The notes under the pieces: model-generated
What the model was told of the DNA's origin: nothing
Databases searched by the model: none
What the model saw: only the letters and a program-made list of their open reading frames with translations
Translations under genes and position numbers: made by a program
Shown here: one piece after another, positions 51,401-62,824 of the stretch
Layout of the letters: every line of letters starts with the position of its first letter
How positions within the stretch are numbered: the first letter of the stretch is position 1
Origin: Plectosphaerella cucumerina
Taxonomy: Eukaryota; Ascomycota; Sordariomycetes; Glomerellales; Plectosphaerellaceae
DNA length: 64,000 bases
Direction: 5' to 3'
Assembly (NCBI GenBank): GCA_020746995.1
Contig: JAGPXD010000001.1
Location: forward strand, 4,278,001 to 4,342,000

Positions 51401-52989
51401 CCAGACTCGAGATCTGGGTGGACGACATGGCCTTCCCGTCGTTCACGTCCTCTTCCGTCAAGTCGCGCAAGCACAAGTTTGAGGAGATTGGAGACTGCTT
51501 CATCCGAGAACTTGACTTTTCCCGCCTTACGCTTAAGGTCAGGCAGAAGGGCCAGGCTATCGAGGGTTCCGAAAAGGACAAGGAGAACACCATGGCGAAG
51601 CTGCAAGGCAACACCCTGGACACGCTGAAGCAGTGCCTGGTAAGTTTGCTGTCTGACATATGTCTGCCATTGATCGCGACTGACACTACATGATAGAACA
51701 ACCCGACCACTCTGAAGCTGAAGGACAGGGAGGGCCGCTCCGCCAGCGTCAAGGTCAGCCTCAAGTACATCCCCGTCAACATGAAGCTCGACCCGAGCGA
51801 GAGCATCAACAACATGGGTAACCTCCGTGTCGACGTTCTCGACGGCGAGGACCTCCCTTCTGCCGACCGCAACGGAAAGAGCGACCCTTACTGCAAGTTT
51901 GAGCTCAACGGCGAGGAGGTCTACAAGACAAAGGTGCAGAAGAAGACGCTGCACCCAGCTTGGAACGAGTTCTTCGAGGTGCCTGTGCCATCGAGGACCG
52001 CGGCCAAGTTCAAGGTGGTCGTGTGGGACTACGACTTTGCCGACAAGCCGGACCTGCTGGGCGCCGCAGACATCAACCTAGAGCATCTCGATCCATTCAA
52101 GCCGAGCGAGACGAAACTGATCCTCGACGGCAAGTCCGGTACGGTGCGCCTGAGGCTGCTCTTCCGGCCGGCCTACGTCGCTCGTACGCGGCAGGGAACA
52201 TCGACCTTCTCCGGCACCTTTGCTGTGCCTGGCCGCATCGTGACCGGTGTGGCGGGTGCCCCCGTCAAGGCTGCCGGTGCCGTTGGATCTGGTGTCGGAG
52301 GCCTGGTTGGAAGGGTCTTCTCAAGGAGCAAGAAGGACGACCCCATCACGCCTCACGACACCCCTACGATTACCGAGAACGGCAACAGCCTCAAGCGGTC
52401 CGAGGGCCTGGGTGACATTCCCGACGGCAACGAGTCCGTCGCTGACACGCCGCCCGGCACCGCCAACGGCAACGGCATGATGACCCCGGGCCACAACAGG
52501 ACCAGGAGCAGCGGCGCCGCCTCCGTCTACAGCACGAGCCCCCCGGCTCCCGGCTCAGGCAGCGCCGTCTTCACCATCGTGTCGACCTCGGGATACCCGC
52601 CGTCGTCCGACGTTTACGTCCAGATCACCCAGGTGTCACCCAAGACCAAGGTCGTCGGCAAGACGGACCACCACAAGGAGCCCAGCGGCACCGTCAACTT
52701 TGGCCAGTCCTTCAGGTGGACGTGCACGCCCGACGCCCAGTTCAAGATCGAGGTCAAGGGCGACAGGCACTTCCGCAGCGACGACGACCTCGGCGAAGCC
52801 CCCTACGTCGTCGACGAGACGGGCTCCAACGCCAGCAAGGAGCTCAGGGCCGGCAGCGGAGTTGTCGTCATCAAGAGCACCTTCACACGGGCCTCCAGCC
52901 CCTCGGACCCGGATAGCCCGCGGTCCACGATGCGCCGCAGCTTCCTGAGCAAGCGGGAGAGCCGTAGCCGCGACGGCACTCCGTCATAG
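48403..52989 (+). CDS. Tricalbin (SMP and C2 domain ER-plasma membrane tether)
   Basis: Extended-synaptotagmin relative that tethers the cortical ER to the plasma membrane and moves lipids. Exons 48403-48594, 48664-51639 and 51697-52989 (introns 69 and 57 bp) give 1,486 aa (yeast Tcb3 is 1,545). A hydrophobic hairpin at about 170-202 (AAIIAFACISSWLVAVLGGG then LGWVFLLMAICS) anchors it in the ER. The SMP lipid-transfer domain follows (about 230-430; ESLEWINSFMVKFWPIYQPV, ERPTIDYVCKPLGGETFGFD). Several C2 domains follow: VTLHGAQGLKN, GILRYTVEQAKDLDG, IMRFYFKGAKDLRNFETLGK with DPYARV, and one in exon 3 (NLRVDVLDGEDLPSADRNGK, SDPYCKF) with the Asp pattern of a calcium site. A Ser/Thr/Pro-rich tail ends the protein. 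The SMP plus hairpin rules out simple C2 proteins. Confidence 0.94.
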
Positions 52990-53552
52990 GGCAGCTTGCC
53001 GGGCCTGTGAGGCATAAAGCGACCCCGGGCCCTTTTGGGCTCACCCATTTTCCTTTGAGATACCTCTGCGCTGTCTCAAGCGCCAGCTTTTTCCTTCCCC
53101 TCCAGTCATGATGATTTTCCCTTCATTCTGCTCTTCGCGCTCGTAGTCGCCTTTTCTGCGTTTCCTAATTCTACTTCTTTTTATTCCCTCACCCATGCAT
53201 GCCCTGTGTAATTGCAGGATGCCAAGCGGGTGGCGGTTCAAGACACGATGGATGTTTTTGGTTGCACGGCGCTGAAGGATACCGGAGCAGCAGCCTGGGG
53301 TTTGATTGTAAGAAGGATTGTCCTCTCCGGCCCGGGCAGGCCATCCCTAGGGCTCGGGGCTGATTGATAGTCCAATATGTTTACTCTACCTGCAGTAGGG
53401 TGTTTGTGATGTTTCCACCGTGACGCCAAACGATCAAAGGTAGGTGTCTCCCGCCGAAATGCAACGCCTGCGACCCCCTTGAAAAGAGTTGCTTCCTTCA
53501 CACGAAAGTTTCCTTTCTCCTTTTCCTTCTCTGGAACATCAAATGAGGCCCA
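52990..53552. other. Convergent 3' region, tricalbin / BVMO
   Basis: About 560 bp holding two converging 3' UTRs, CT-rich after the tricalbin stop. No coding ORF. Confidence 0.45.
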
Positions 53553-55538
53553 TTAGCTTATGCCGGCCTTCTTCATCATGCCGACCTCCGTCACCGTGAA
53601 TCCGTTCCCGAGATAGGCAAACCTGTTTGGCCGGCGGCTGCCGCCCTCGGCATCATCGTACGTAAAGTCCCAATCTTCGCCACGGAACTGAGCGAGCATC
53701 TCGATGAAATGCATCCTGCTCCCTGGGTGGAGGCCGGTGACGGCGCCGTCCTGCTTGTACCAACTGCTGCACTCGCCGGTAAATGCGGTACGGGGCATGA
53801 AGGAGGCGACGTGCGCGGCGTAGTCGTCGACGGCGGCAGTCGAGGGGACCACGGATCGAATGCCTTCTGATTGTGCCTTGGCGATGAGGTTGGCGATGTA
53901 GGTGGCGATGTGCTCGGAGAGGGTAAAGACGGCACCGTGGGCGATGGGGGCGTTGGGGCCGAGGAACTCTGAGAAGGGAGGCGCATATCAGCATCTGATG
54001 ATCTTGAGGGGGGAGTTGGTGGAAGGCTCACTGAAGTAGTTCGGACAGCCGTCAACGGCGAGAGATATGTACGACTTGGGTGTCTCTCTGGCCCAGATGT
54101 CCTGGAGGTTGCCCTTCCTTCCCACAAGGGGATACACGGGCCTGAAGGAAGAGTCGAATCCAGTAGCGCAGATGATAGCATCAACCTCAAGCACCTCTCC
54201 GTCTTCGAGTACCAGGCCGCTCTTGGTGGCCGACTTGATGGCCTTGGATGTCAGCTCGACGCGTGGGTCCTGGAAGCTCTCCAGATATCCAGGAGCGGGG
54301 GTCATCCTCCGGCAGCCCAGGGGGTAATTCGGGATGAGCTGGGAGCACAGCTTCTCGTCGCCCCTGAGCATGGCGGTCATGAACTCGCGGACCTTGCCCG
54401 ACGCCCACTTTTGCTGGGGCGAGTCCTTCATGAGGGCGATGACGAACTTGATGTTGGAGTCGAGCTCGAGGGCGGAGGTGAAGGTCTCGTAGAAGGCGGG
54501 GTCGGACTTGAAGCGGGCGATCTGTTCGGGAGTGAAGTTCTCCTGGGCGTCGAGCTCGATCTTTTCGAGCAGGGGTGCGAATGCGCCGGCTTTCATGGTG
54601 GCCAGGCGGGGTGGGAGGATGGCTGTGGGCGAGCGGATGATGTGGTACAGCTTCTTGACATCTGCGAGAACAAGGTCAATGGTCAACTGTGGGATGTCAG
54701 AGGGCGTACTTGACATTGCTTACCTGGACGGATGGCCGGGAGGAGCTGGACGCCTGATGCGCCGTTTCCGATCACTGCGACGGTTCTGTTTTTGTAATCG
54801 AAGTTCTTCGGCCATGCGGCTGTGTGGACGAGGTCTCCCTCGAAGTCCTGGAGACCAGGAACGTCGGGCCATTTCCAATTGCTACCGGCGGTGATCAGTA
54901 TAGGCATTTGGCACAAATATTATGAGCACATTGCAATCTTACTTGAGAATACCCGACGCATCAATGAGGAAATGGGCCTTGTCCTCGATGATGTTTCCCG
55001 TAGCGAGGTCAGTGACCTCAATGTGCCAAACAGCCTCATCCTCGTCCCAGCGGGCGCCCCTGACAGTGTGGCTCGTCTTGATGACGGACCGCATATCCTC
55101 ATCGTCACATATCCTGCACAGGTAGGCCTGGATCTCGGCAGCGGGTGCGAAGAAGTTGCTCCATTCGGGGTTCTTGCGCCAGGAGAATTGGTAGTTGTGC
55201 GAGGGGACGTCACAGCGGCAGCCGGGGTATCTGTTCTCGTGCCAGGTGCCGCCGACGTCCTTGTTCTTCTCGTAGACGACGTGTTCGAATGTGCCTGCGG
55301 GCAGGGTGTTGCGGAGGGTGCGGATCAGGTTGATGCCGGAGGCGCCGGCGCCGATGGTGATGATGCGGATGTGTTTCGGAGCTCCGAGAGGGGCCTCCCT
55401 GACGGAGTATGCGGAGGTCGGTGGTGGGGCGCCGCCGTCTGGCCGGCCGTTGGCATCCCGGACTGGGAGTCGGGCACTACCGCCGCTGTTGGCGCTGGCC
55501 TCGATATGTCGTGACAGACTGGGGTCCTGTCGGGTCAT
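53553..55538 (-). CDS. Type I Baeyer-Villiger monooxygenase (FAD/NADPH)
   Basis: Flavin monooxygenase inserting oxygen next to a ketone to give an ester or lactone. Exons on the minus strand: 54943-55538, 54724-54881, 54032-54661 and 53553-53968 (introns 61-63 bp) give 599 aa. FAD-binding Rossmann motif GAGASG at 63-68. BVMO fingerprint F-x-G-x3-H-x3-W-P is intact at 212-223 (FEGDLVHTAAWP), formed just after the first splice (SGILN|NWKWP). Second Rossmann motif VIGNGASGVQLLP for NADPH. NRYPGCRCDVPSHNY (with GCRCD) and IICATGFDSSF are also typical. The exon-3/4 splice gives NYFKFLGPNAPIAHG, the expected C-terminal continuation. Substrate unknown: fungal relatives act on steroids, cycloketones or polyketides. 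No biosynthetic partner genes are adjacent. Confidence 0.92.
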
Positions 55539-57289
55539 TATGGCGAGGTGTGTGTGGTCGTCGAAGGCGATGGTGTTGGTGTCGAGGAGGGCAGCGGGAA
55601 GGGTGTTGTAGGATTGGCGGTTGCTTTATCGTGGTCTCTGGGACTGACAGCTGTAAGAGAAATTCGTTCACTGCTCGGGATGAATGTTTCCTGAGTGAAT
55701 GCCCAATCAGACAATGGGCAGGGAGAAAAGCAAGAACTGCAAGATTCGTACTTGGAGGGTCGCTCCTGAATAAGTAGACGGCAGGTGCCAAGGGCCCCGA
55801 CTGGAGTGACTGCCCTGGACTCGGAGGCGGCTTTCAATGGAGTCGACAGACGGCAGCAAAGATAGTGAGAAGCGACCAAAATAAGGTCCAGGCCACCACC
55901 ACCTTCTCTTTCGGCCTTGGACCGGTCGGATGATCAGCCGTACCTGCCTAGGTCGCGGTATGCGTTATGTGTGTGGGCGGGCTGGGTGGGTGGAGTTTCG
56001 GCAGGGCCCTTTTGGCGCAGCCGGGATGGCGAGGATCCTAGACATACATGGCGGGATATATTGCAGAGGCTCACTCTTGAGCTCGGAGGGGGCTTGCTCT
56101 CGTCAAGCCCGGGGATTCGGTCGGTCTCCGAGGTCTTGAAATGTATGGTATGGCGAGGCCGCACCGCACCATCTCTCGGCGCCGAATACCCAAATCTTGA
56201 CCGGTCATTCTTGGGCTGGAGAGAAGATGGTGGTCAAAGTCCGCAGAGTGGAAGCGGGTGAAGTAGGTGACAACGGTGACAGCACGCACGACGTGCGCCA
56301 GCGATGCCAAATGGACTAGGACCGAGGAGCGAGTCGAGTCGGAGGGGGGTGGAGGACCGGCACAGCACACGGCGGTCGTCACGGGGGGACACTATGGTAC
56401 GGACGGGGGCCCAGTCTCCACATGACCGGCGGTCACTGTTGGCCGATTTACGACGGCGGAGACTTTACGTGTCCGTCCCTGTGCGACCCTTGGCTTGGGT
56501 CGATAGGCTTGCAGGCTGCAGGCTGCGGGCTGCGGGCTGCCTCGATCCTCCACAGGGCCGTCCGTCTGGGGCATGTGGCCCAAGGGTCCCCCTCCTTCCA
56601 AACAGCGAAGTAGTCTTTTCAAGTTCCTTCGAGCGGAGCTGTCGAGTTGCGAGGCTAACTCAAGTTAGCAGCAGTCGGTTCAAGGTCGATATCCGACAAT
56701 GGGGAAAATGCTAGCGGCGGGACTTTTTGACTGGGGGCCCGGGGGGCGGCCCTCTCCGTCGTAAACCATCCAACCACCATGCAAAGTCGTGGTTTCTGCA
56801 GAGGCGGGCGCCACTGATTCGTTGACGAGGAAGACGGGGAACTTGTTTTGTCGACAGGCCTGCCAGGCTGAAGGGAGGTGGCAGAGGCAAACAGACCAGA
56901 GTCCGCCAATCATGAGGATGCGAAGGATCTCTTCAAATCCGAGATGGACCGCCGCCGGATCGGCCATGGTTGTCGTCTGGCTAGACTTCAATCTTCCTCG
57001 ACCCTGATTCGCCATGTGTGCGTGAAGAGGGGGACAGATCGCATCGTATGGCTGGCGACGGTGCCTCCCCAGAAGCCACATGCGCCTGGCGCCAGATCGA
57101 TCGGAATTGGGACGACGCCGCAGCTGGCATGTCTGTCAGTGTCAGCGGTGCCGGGGGGAGGTGGTTGTCGGTAAACTCCCCGAGCTGACAGGCCTCGGAA
57201 AAAGCAAACTGCATAGACAGTGGAAGAAATACGTGGCTGTCTAGAACCTCTCAGTCTCAGTATAGCCCAATTCAGACTCTGCTCTCGAC
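55539..57289. other. Intergenic region upstream of the BVMO gene
   Basis: About 1.75 kb. ORFs on both strands are short and look non-coding. A small GGCTGC(A/G)GG tandem array sits at about 56509-56540. The left part is the BVMO promoter. No RNA gene or mobile element recognised. Confidence 0.45.
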
Positions 57290-58348
57290 ATGTTGCGTCC
57301 GACTTACCGGAATATGGAAGAGTTTCCGCTCCCTCGAGCAACCCGTCTCCCTGATCGACCAAGTCGCGGCAAGCCGCCCCTCGAGCTTCATATCCCCCTG
57401 TGTTTCCGCACGCCCGCTCATCCATTTCATCCTCCACCCATTGACAGGCCGCTGCGGATACAGATCGAAGGGCCTGCCATCGCTATAGAGAGGCTTCTCC
57501 CCGATACCCCCTGGGCCCTCGGACATTGGTGCCCTGACTTCCCTCAGCCTCCCGGGCCCGAATTGGCCAGGCTGACCTATCAAGCGCTCTACGGCCGCGA
57601 GCCAGTCCTCGACGAAGAGTCGACGTTGAAAGGGTCAGCGGGCGACATGGTCATCAGAGATGAATATCTCGGCGAGGTCATCTCCGCAAGGCCCGGCTTC
57701 GAGCTTGACTATTACGGCGTCACTTTTGACCACCTGGTTCCTGTTGACGACCTCGACCCAGAGGGTTTGCAGATCAACATGATCGAGATTGAAATCGATA
57801 ACGGTAGATACTTCCACTCGTTCATGCCGTTTTCCATCAATGTGGCAGACTACGCCGGCAAGAAGGTCCTGGCCGTCCCGAGGTGCTGTCAGCGACGGAA
57901 AGGGACGACGGACCGCGCGAGGGTTAATGACGGCGTCCTCTATCATGATGGATTGATCGAATTTGCAGAGGGCCAGTCAGGAAGACAGGGAGAGGTTGAG
58001 GTTGGCCAAGAAGCCTGGCCCGAGTGCGCGAGCCGACCCTGGGCCCGTGGACGGCTGACGGGCGAGGTGAATTGCCCTTCAAACGGCATGCAAATCGCTT
58101 GGAGATGGTTTCTGATAAGAGATGCTCAAGAATACAGCTTCATGTCCATGCTCAAGTGCTTCAGTGCTGCGGTGCCCAGTTTGGTCTGGCCTGGTGGCTC
58201 CACCTCAGCGGACTACGGCGCTTCTCACTGGCCCACACCTCTCCTTGGAGGGGAAAGGGAAAAAATGGCAGGTGCGACTCAGCATCAACTGCTTCGACTC
58301 TCGCTATACTCACCTCTACATTTAACCCAACACATATCTCGGGATTGA
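57290..58348 (+). CDS. Doubtful hypothetical ORF
   Basis: A 352-codon open frame whose end lies 9 bp before the HPM1 start. The first 200 residues look protein-like: Pro-rich start, then IQIEGPAIAIERLLPDTPWA and an acidic part (VPVDDLDPEGLQ, INMIEIEIDNG, FHSFMPFSINVADYAGKKVL). The rest is compositionally odd and would occupy the HPM1 promoter. No family recognised and no signal peptide or domain seen. It may be a real small gene with an unrecognised intron and earlier stop, or a chance ORF. Confidence 0.3.
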   Translation: MLRPTYRNMEEFPLPRATRLPDRPSRGKPPLELHIPLCFRTPAHPFHPPPIDRPLRIQIEGPAIAIERLLPDTPWALGHWCPDFPQPPGPELARLTYQALYGREPVLDEESTLKGSAGDMVIRDEYLGEVISARPGFELDYYGVTFDHLVPVDDLDPEGLQINMIEIEIDNGRYFHSFMPFSINVADYAGKKVLAVPRCCQRRKGTTDRARVNDGVLYHDGLIEFAEGQSGRQGEVEVGQEAWPECASRPWARGRLTGEVNCPSNGMQIAWRWFLIRDAQEYSFMSMLKCFSAAVPSLVWPGGSTSADYGASHWPTPLLGGEREKMAGATQHQLLRLSLYSPLHLTQHISRD

Positions 58349-58357
58349 CGGGAGAGC

Positions 58358-59514
58358 ATGGCGTCCTTCTCATTCGGTTTCGGCGGGGACGATATCGAGG
58401 ACGACGGTCAGAGCCATGCTCAAACTGGAACGGCTGAGACTGCATCGAATGACCCCGCGGTCACCCCGTCTGCCGCCGTATCCAGCGCATTCCCCGTGGC
58501 CGGAAAACCACAACTACCAGCGGTCTCCCACAGGCTGGACGACATGCTCCAGAAGCTGCCGTCCAAGATCGCCTTTGGAACCCTGGACATGCCCATGAAG
58601 GACGGCACCACCATCCGTGTGCCCCGCCGCGAGCTGTGGGATATCAAGGTCCAGGTCATGGCCGAAGATGACGAGCTTGGGGACGGCGCCGAAGGCCTTG
58701 GCGACCACGACGTTAAGACGGGCATCTACGAGGGCGGCTTCAAGAGCTGGGAGAGCAGCGTCGACCTCGTCAAGGTTCTCGGTCAGGAGGGCCACCTGGC
58801 CAAGGTCGGCAACACCTCGCTCCGTGTCATCGAGGTGAGATGATGCACTCCCCCGCTGGCTTTCCGGGCACCTAACCATCGAGACAGCTCGGCTGCGGCA
58901 CCGCATTGCCCTCTCTGGCCGTCTTTTCCCAAGCGGCCCAGGGCTCGCCTACGGCCACCGGCGCGCACCTTTCCATCGTGGTCGCAGACTACAACCCCTC
59001 CGTGCTGCAGCTCGCCACCATGCCCAACTTCATCCTCGCCTGGGCACTGGCCCAGCGCAACGCCTGCGAGGCTCTCAAGGACGCCTTCGACATGGAGGAC
59101 GAGCTGGAGCTGGCCCCAGAGGTTGTCGAGGCCTTCAAGGACTTCCTTGAGAAGCGCCGCATCTCTCTGACCTTCCTCTCCGGTGGCTGGTCTCCAGAGT
59201 TCATCACCCTCCTCTATGATGAGGCGCCAGATCTCGAATCTCCGCGGAATACGTTGGTTCTCGGCGCCGAGACCATCTACTCGCCGTTTGCGCTCGAGTC
59301 TTTCACCCAGACCATCTTCCGCATCATGACGCAGGAGAAGACCCACGATGGCAGTGTTTGCGAGACAATCGTGGCGGCCAAGAAGCTGTACTTTGGTGTC
59401 GGCGGCTCGCTGGACGATTTCATCGACAAGTCCAAGGCCAAGGGGGCGACGATCCGCCAGCTCATGGAGGAGACCCAGGGCGTCTGGCGAGGCGTCGTCT
59501 CTTGCGCCCTGTGA
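58358..59514 (+). CDS. HPM1: Protein-histidine N-methyltransferase (Hpm1/METTL18 family)
   Basis: SAM-dependent methyltransferase; in yeast Hpm1 methylates a histidine of ribosomal protein Rpl3. Exons 58358-58834 and 58888-59514 (53-bp intron, GTGAGA...ACAG) give 367 aa (yeast 377). Family features: N-terminal FSFGFGGDDIEDD, then VKTGIYEGGFKSWESSVDLV, SAM motif I LRVIELGCGTALPSLAVF created by the splice, motif II VVADYNPSVLQLATMPN, SLTFLSGGWSPEF, and the post-I LVLGAETIYSPFALE. The GIYEGG-x-K-x-WE signature and ETIYS are diagnostic of METTL18/Hpm1. Confidence 0.9.
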
Positions 59515-60997
59515 GCAGACGAGCCAAAACTTTCGACAACGCGGTTTGCCACCGTGGCAGCCTGGGCTTTGACCAGTTGAGCATCGTTGGGGCATGGCAT
59601 GCTGGGCACCGAGGGTAAACCGCTTGGCTGTCTTGCCACATGCCTGATAACCTCAAGGAAAAGCTGGTCGACGTCTTCGCGAACTGTCGTCTGGGCGTCT
59701 CGCAGCCCGAAGAGCCTCGATGATCCGGTTGACACCAAGGATTGAATGGGAGGAGGCAGATTCAGTGACGTACGGTATCCCCGCTCCTGGCTCAGTACTT
59801 GCCTGTCAGACTGGTCCGCGCGGTCCGTGAAGGCGGTAGGCAGCCTCGTCGACTCGCGCGGTTGGTCTTCGGCACCGTGGATGCAGTCGCCGGTAACGGC
59901 AACGGAGTGCCGGACTGATCGATGCATCCTTGGCCAGCTGCTCTGTGGGTGTCCTCCCGTCCGATCCCATTGGCGACAACTGCAAGGTACGTCCCCGTTG
60001 CCTGGGGCACGGCGTCCGATGTCGACTGGCCAAACAATAGTTGTCGGTCGCCCGTGTGGCGGAACAGAGAGATGCGACCAGACTTCGGGGGTGATGGAAG
60101 GGGGAGGGGGAAAGGAAAGGTGCGGTTTGTATGGTTCGACACGGCAAAATGCTCGCTCGCCCTTTTGTGGTGAGCGATGGTCGGGCGCGTTCGCCAGCTG
60201 TCGGAACCGTGGCATCGGCGCCGTTGGAACGACGGGAGCACAGTAGCGGGAGACTGGTGCTGCTCATCACAGGCGGTCCAGGAACAGGAAACCTTGTCCA
60301 GCGGACCTTCGGAGACCCATGTCCACTCACCATCCGTCCTTTCCGGCGTGGCATGGCGAAGATCGTACCATAAGTTCTTGGGTGGAACCTGGACTCGCTC
60401 AGAGTTACGCTGCTTTAGCACATGCAGCCTACTGTAGGTACTGAGGTAAATATCCAATCCGTCTTATGGACAACTCGACCGTTCTTTAATACCCCTCAAC
60501 CGGATTGTCCTTACAGTTCCTCTTTTCTCTATGCCCTGCCACACACGGTCAATCAGCAAGATTACCCATGGTATTATTCCATCTAATCACAGCCCAAGGC
60601 CGACTCGGGGACCTCCTGGTATCTTCTTGCTGTACTACGGCGGGGGTCCTGCAGTGTTAAGCTGGTGGTGTGGTCGCCGATGGCGGTTGGGATCTACAGC
60701 ATCATGTCAACCCCTGCACCAACAGACAAAACCGACATTGCAAGCGCATCTATCCAATGGCGTTTCCCATCCAACTGGTCAGCGTGGGATTGCCAAGGCC
60801 ATGTGCAGAAATACCCTCGTCTCTATGCTGGGTACTTAATGTGCAATATGCGCTGTCCAGAGGGTAAGGCCCTTGGGGGATAACATGTGAGCTCCTAGGC
60901 CTCCATTTTCTCTTGTCTTCGTATTCAAACACTCACACGGCTCACGAGACCACCTTTGCTTGTGAAGCGGCCATCCTCCTCTCGAATCTCGACAAGG
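59515..60997. other. Intergenic region HPM1 / pepsin-like membrane protein
   Basis: About 1.5 kb. A 312-codon minus-strand frame at 59277-60215 overlaps the HPM1 end and is judged an antisense shadow. No other coding signal, RNA gene or repeat seen. Confidence 0.45.
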
Positions 60998-62824
60998 ATG
61001 TTGTTAGTACATCTTTTCTTGCCAACATGGGCCTGGGTGCTCCTGTGCACTACGGCGACTGTCAATGGCTCGGCCTTCCTGCTACAGTCCACACTCGAGC
61101 TTGATTGTCCCTCGACATCAGAAGATTCAGAACACTGCGCGCTTTACGGCCCCGATGGTCCGTGGCAGGCCATCGCCGTCTACCCTGGCCACGTCCGGTT
61201 CGACAGGCGGAACGACCCCACGCTGGACTGGTTCCCGGTATTCCCGGACGGCAGCGATATAACTCAACTCATGGCAGTTGAGACGGGCGGACTGTACAAC
61301 TGGTCCGACTCTCCTTTCATCAGGTGCAACGGGCCAAATCCAGGGCGGTCCGGGGTCTGGACTGGTGCCGAGTCCAACGCCCCATTCCATGGAGGGCCTG
61401 GCTGTGAGGACGCCATAGCACTTTTGCCGCGGGACGCCAGCGACTTTCACGTCATCAACGCATCCATCGCCCTTTCGATGAGTTGGACTTATCAGATCGG
61501 CAACGCGCCCACGCGTTTCAACGCCACCGTGAATAGGCTTGGCCTCGGGCCCTTTCAAAGAGCCACCCGCTACGAGGAGGCAGGCGCGGACAAGCCAGGG
61601 CTTCTGGCGCAGCTCCAGTACCTGGGGTCCATCACCTCCATGTCCTGGAGCCTCCATCTCGGTAGTGCTTGGCTCCGACAGCGCGCTTCGGTAGTCCTAG
61701 GCGGATACGAACAGAATCGGATTCTCGGCGACGTCGCTGTTTTCGACATGGTGAGAGGGGTTCCTCGCGTCCCCCTGGTGGACGTGTTTCTCGGCGTTGA
61801 GGCGGGATTGTCACCATTCGATGGCGTGGCCGGGAGTCAGTGGCGCGCCGTGAGCGAAGACGAAAAACCGTTCGTGGAAGAGATACAAGAGACCAATCGG
61901 GCGCCGCCAGGATCTATCTCTGTTATCCCGAACCCCGGCGTCCCATTCATCTCGCTGCCCCCGGAGATCTGTAACGCTGTCGCCTCATACCTACCTGTAA
62001 CCTGGAGGGAATCCTTCGGACTCTTCACATGGAATACCCACGACCCCAAGTTCGAACGGATAATCAACTCGCCGGCCTACCTGGGCTTTGTCTTCGCAGA
62101 TCGGGAGGCGCAAAACCACACGATTAAGATCCCGTTTCAACTCCTCAACCTTACTTTGGAGGCGCCTATTGTCGACACCCCGACTCGATACTTCCCATGC
62201 CAGCCGCTAAAGCCAGGCCAGATCGGAACTTACCAGCTGGGCAGGGCTTTCCTCCAGGGTGCGTTCGTAGGGTTTAACCACGAGAAGGATGTCGCCTACC
62301 TCGCGCAGGGGCCCGGCCCGAATATGGAACAGAGTGTTCTGCGGACGCTAGAGGTGGAGGAAGATATGCCCAGGAGCAACAGGATCGATGGCTTTGAGGA
62401 ATCGTGGAGAGCTTTGTGGACGGTTCTTCAAGACGATAGCGAGGACGAGGACGTGTCGTCGATCGGACGGAGTGGCGAAGGTGAAGAGGCTCGGGGACTC
62501 GGAGGGGGGCTTTCTACCGGGGCCAAGGCCGGCGTCGGGGTCGGTACTGTTTGCGCTCTGGGCTTTGTCGCGATCATCGCGGCCTTCTTGTGGCGAAGGC
62601 AGAAGAGGCACCAAACCCGGGGCGTCCGGTCGGCCTCGTCATCCTCCGACGCCGACAGGCCATACGGAGAGAAGAAGGTGACGGCGGCGGCAGAGGCGCC
62701 CGGGATTGAGATCGGGCATGAGCTCGAGGCGCCGGTGAAGACACACGAGGCGCCGGCGCTCAACGCCGTGCACGAGTTGAGTGCGATCCCGTTGGACGCG
62801 AGTGCAGGAAAGGTCCATCAGTAG
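60998..62824 (+). CDS. Membrane-anchored pepsin-fold (A1-like) protein, active sites degenerate
   Basis: Single exon, 608 aa from the ATG at 60998; the frame extends upstream but only to a TTG. Signal peptide MLLVHLFLPTWAWVLLCTTA. The ectodomain resembles the fungal aspartyl-protease fold: RLGLGPFQ, SITSMSWSLHLGSAWLRQ, RASVVLGGYEQNRILGDVA, ICNAVASYLPVTW, FGLFTWNTHDPKFERII, IPFQLLNLTLEAPIVD, TYQLGRAFLQGAFVGFNHEK. The catalytic D-T/S-G triads are not found: the second site reads NPGVPFISLP where active enzymes have D-[ST]-G. N-glycosylation sequons are present (NWS, NAS, NAT, NHT, NLT). One transmembrane helix (about VGVGTVCALGFVAIIAAFLW) is followed by basic RRQKRHQTR and a roughly 75-residue cytosolic tail. 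Probably a non-peptidase homologue acting as a surface or sensor protein; function unknown. Confidence 0.8.
   Translation: MLLVHLFLPTWAWVLLCTTATVNGSAFLLQSTLELDCPSTSEDSEHCALYGPDGPWQAIAVYPGHVRFDRRNDPTLDWFPVFPDGSDITQLMAVETGGLYNWSDSPFIRCNGPNPGRSGVWTGAESNAPFHGGPGCEDAIALLPRDASDFHVINASIALSMSWTYQIGNAPTRFNATVNRLGLGPFQRATRYEEAGADKPGLLAQLQYLGSITSMSWSLHLGSAWLRQRASVVLGGYEQNRILGDVAVFDMVRGVPRVPLVDVFLGVEAGLSPFDGVAGSQWRAVSEDEKPFVEEIQETNRAPPGSISVIPNPGVPFISLPPEICNAVASYLPVTWRESFGLFTWNTHDPKFERIINSPAYLGFVFADREAQNHTIKIPFQLLNLTLEAPIVDTPTRYFPCQPLKPGQIGTYQLGRAFLQGAFVGFNHEKDVAYLAQGPGPNMEQSVLRTLEVEEDMPRSNRIDGFEESWRALWTVLQDDSEDEDVSSIGRSGEGEEARGLGGGLSTGAKAGVGVGTVCALGFVAIIAAFLWRRQKRHQTRGVRSASSSSDADRPYGEKKVTAAAEAPGIEIGHELEAPVKTHEAPALNAVHELSAIPLDASAGKVHQ

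Noticed and set aside
59277..60215. 312-codon minus-strand ORF across the HPM1 end and spacer
   Set aside because: Overlaps a secure gene antisense and has no recognisable domain or compositional support.
60956..60997. Upstream extension of the pepsin-like protein
   Set aside because: The extension begins with TTG; the ATG at 60998 starts a normal signal peptide.
53553..62824. BVMO, HPM1 and pepsin-like gene as a biosynthetic cluster
   Set aside because: HPM1 is a housekeeping ribosomal methyltransferase and there is no core synthase, P450 or transporter; proximity looks accidental.
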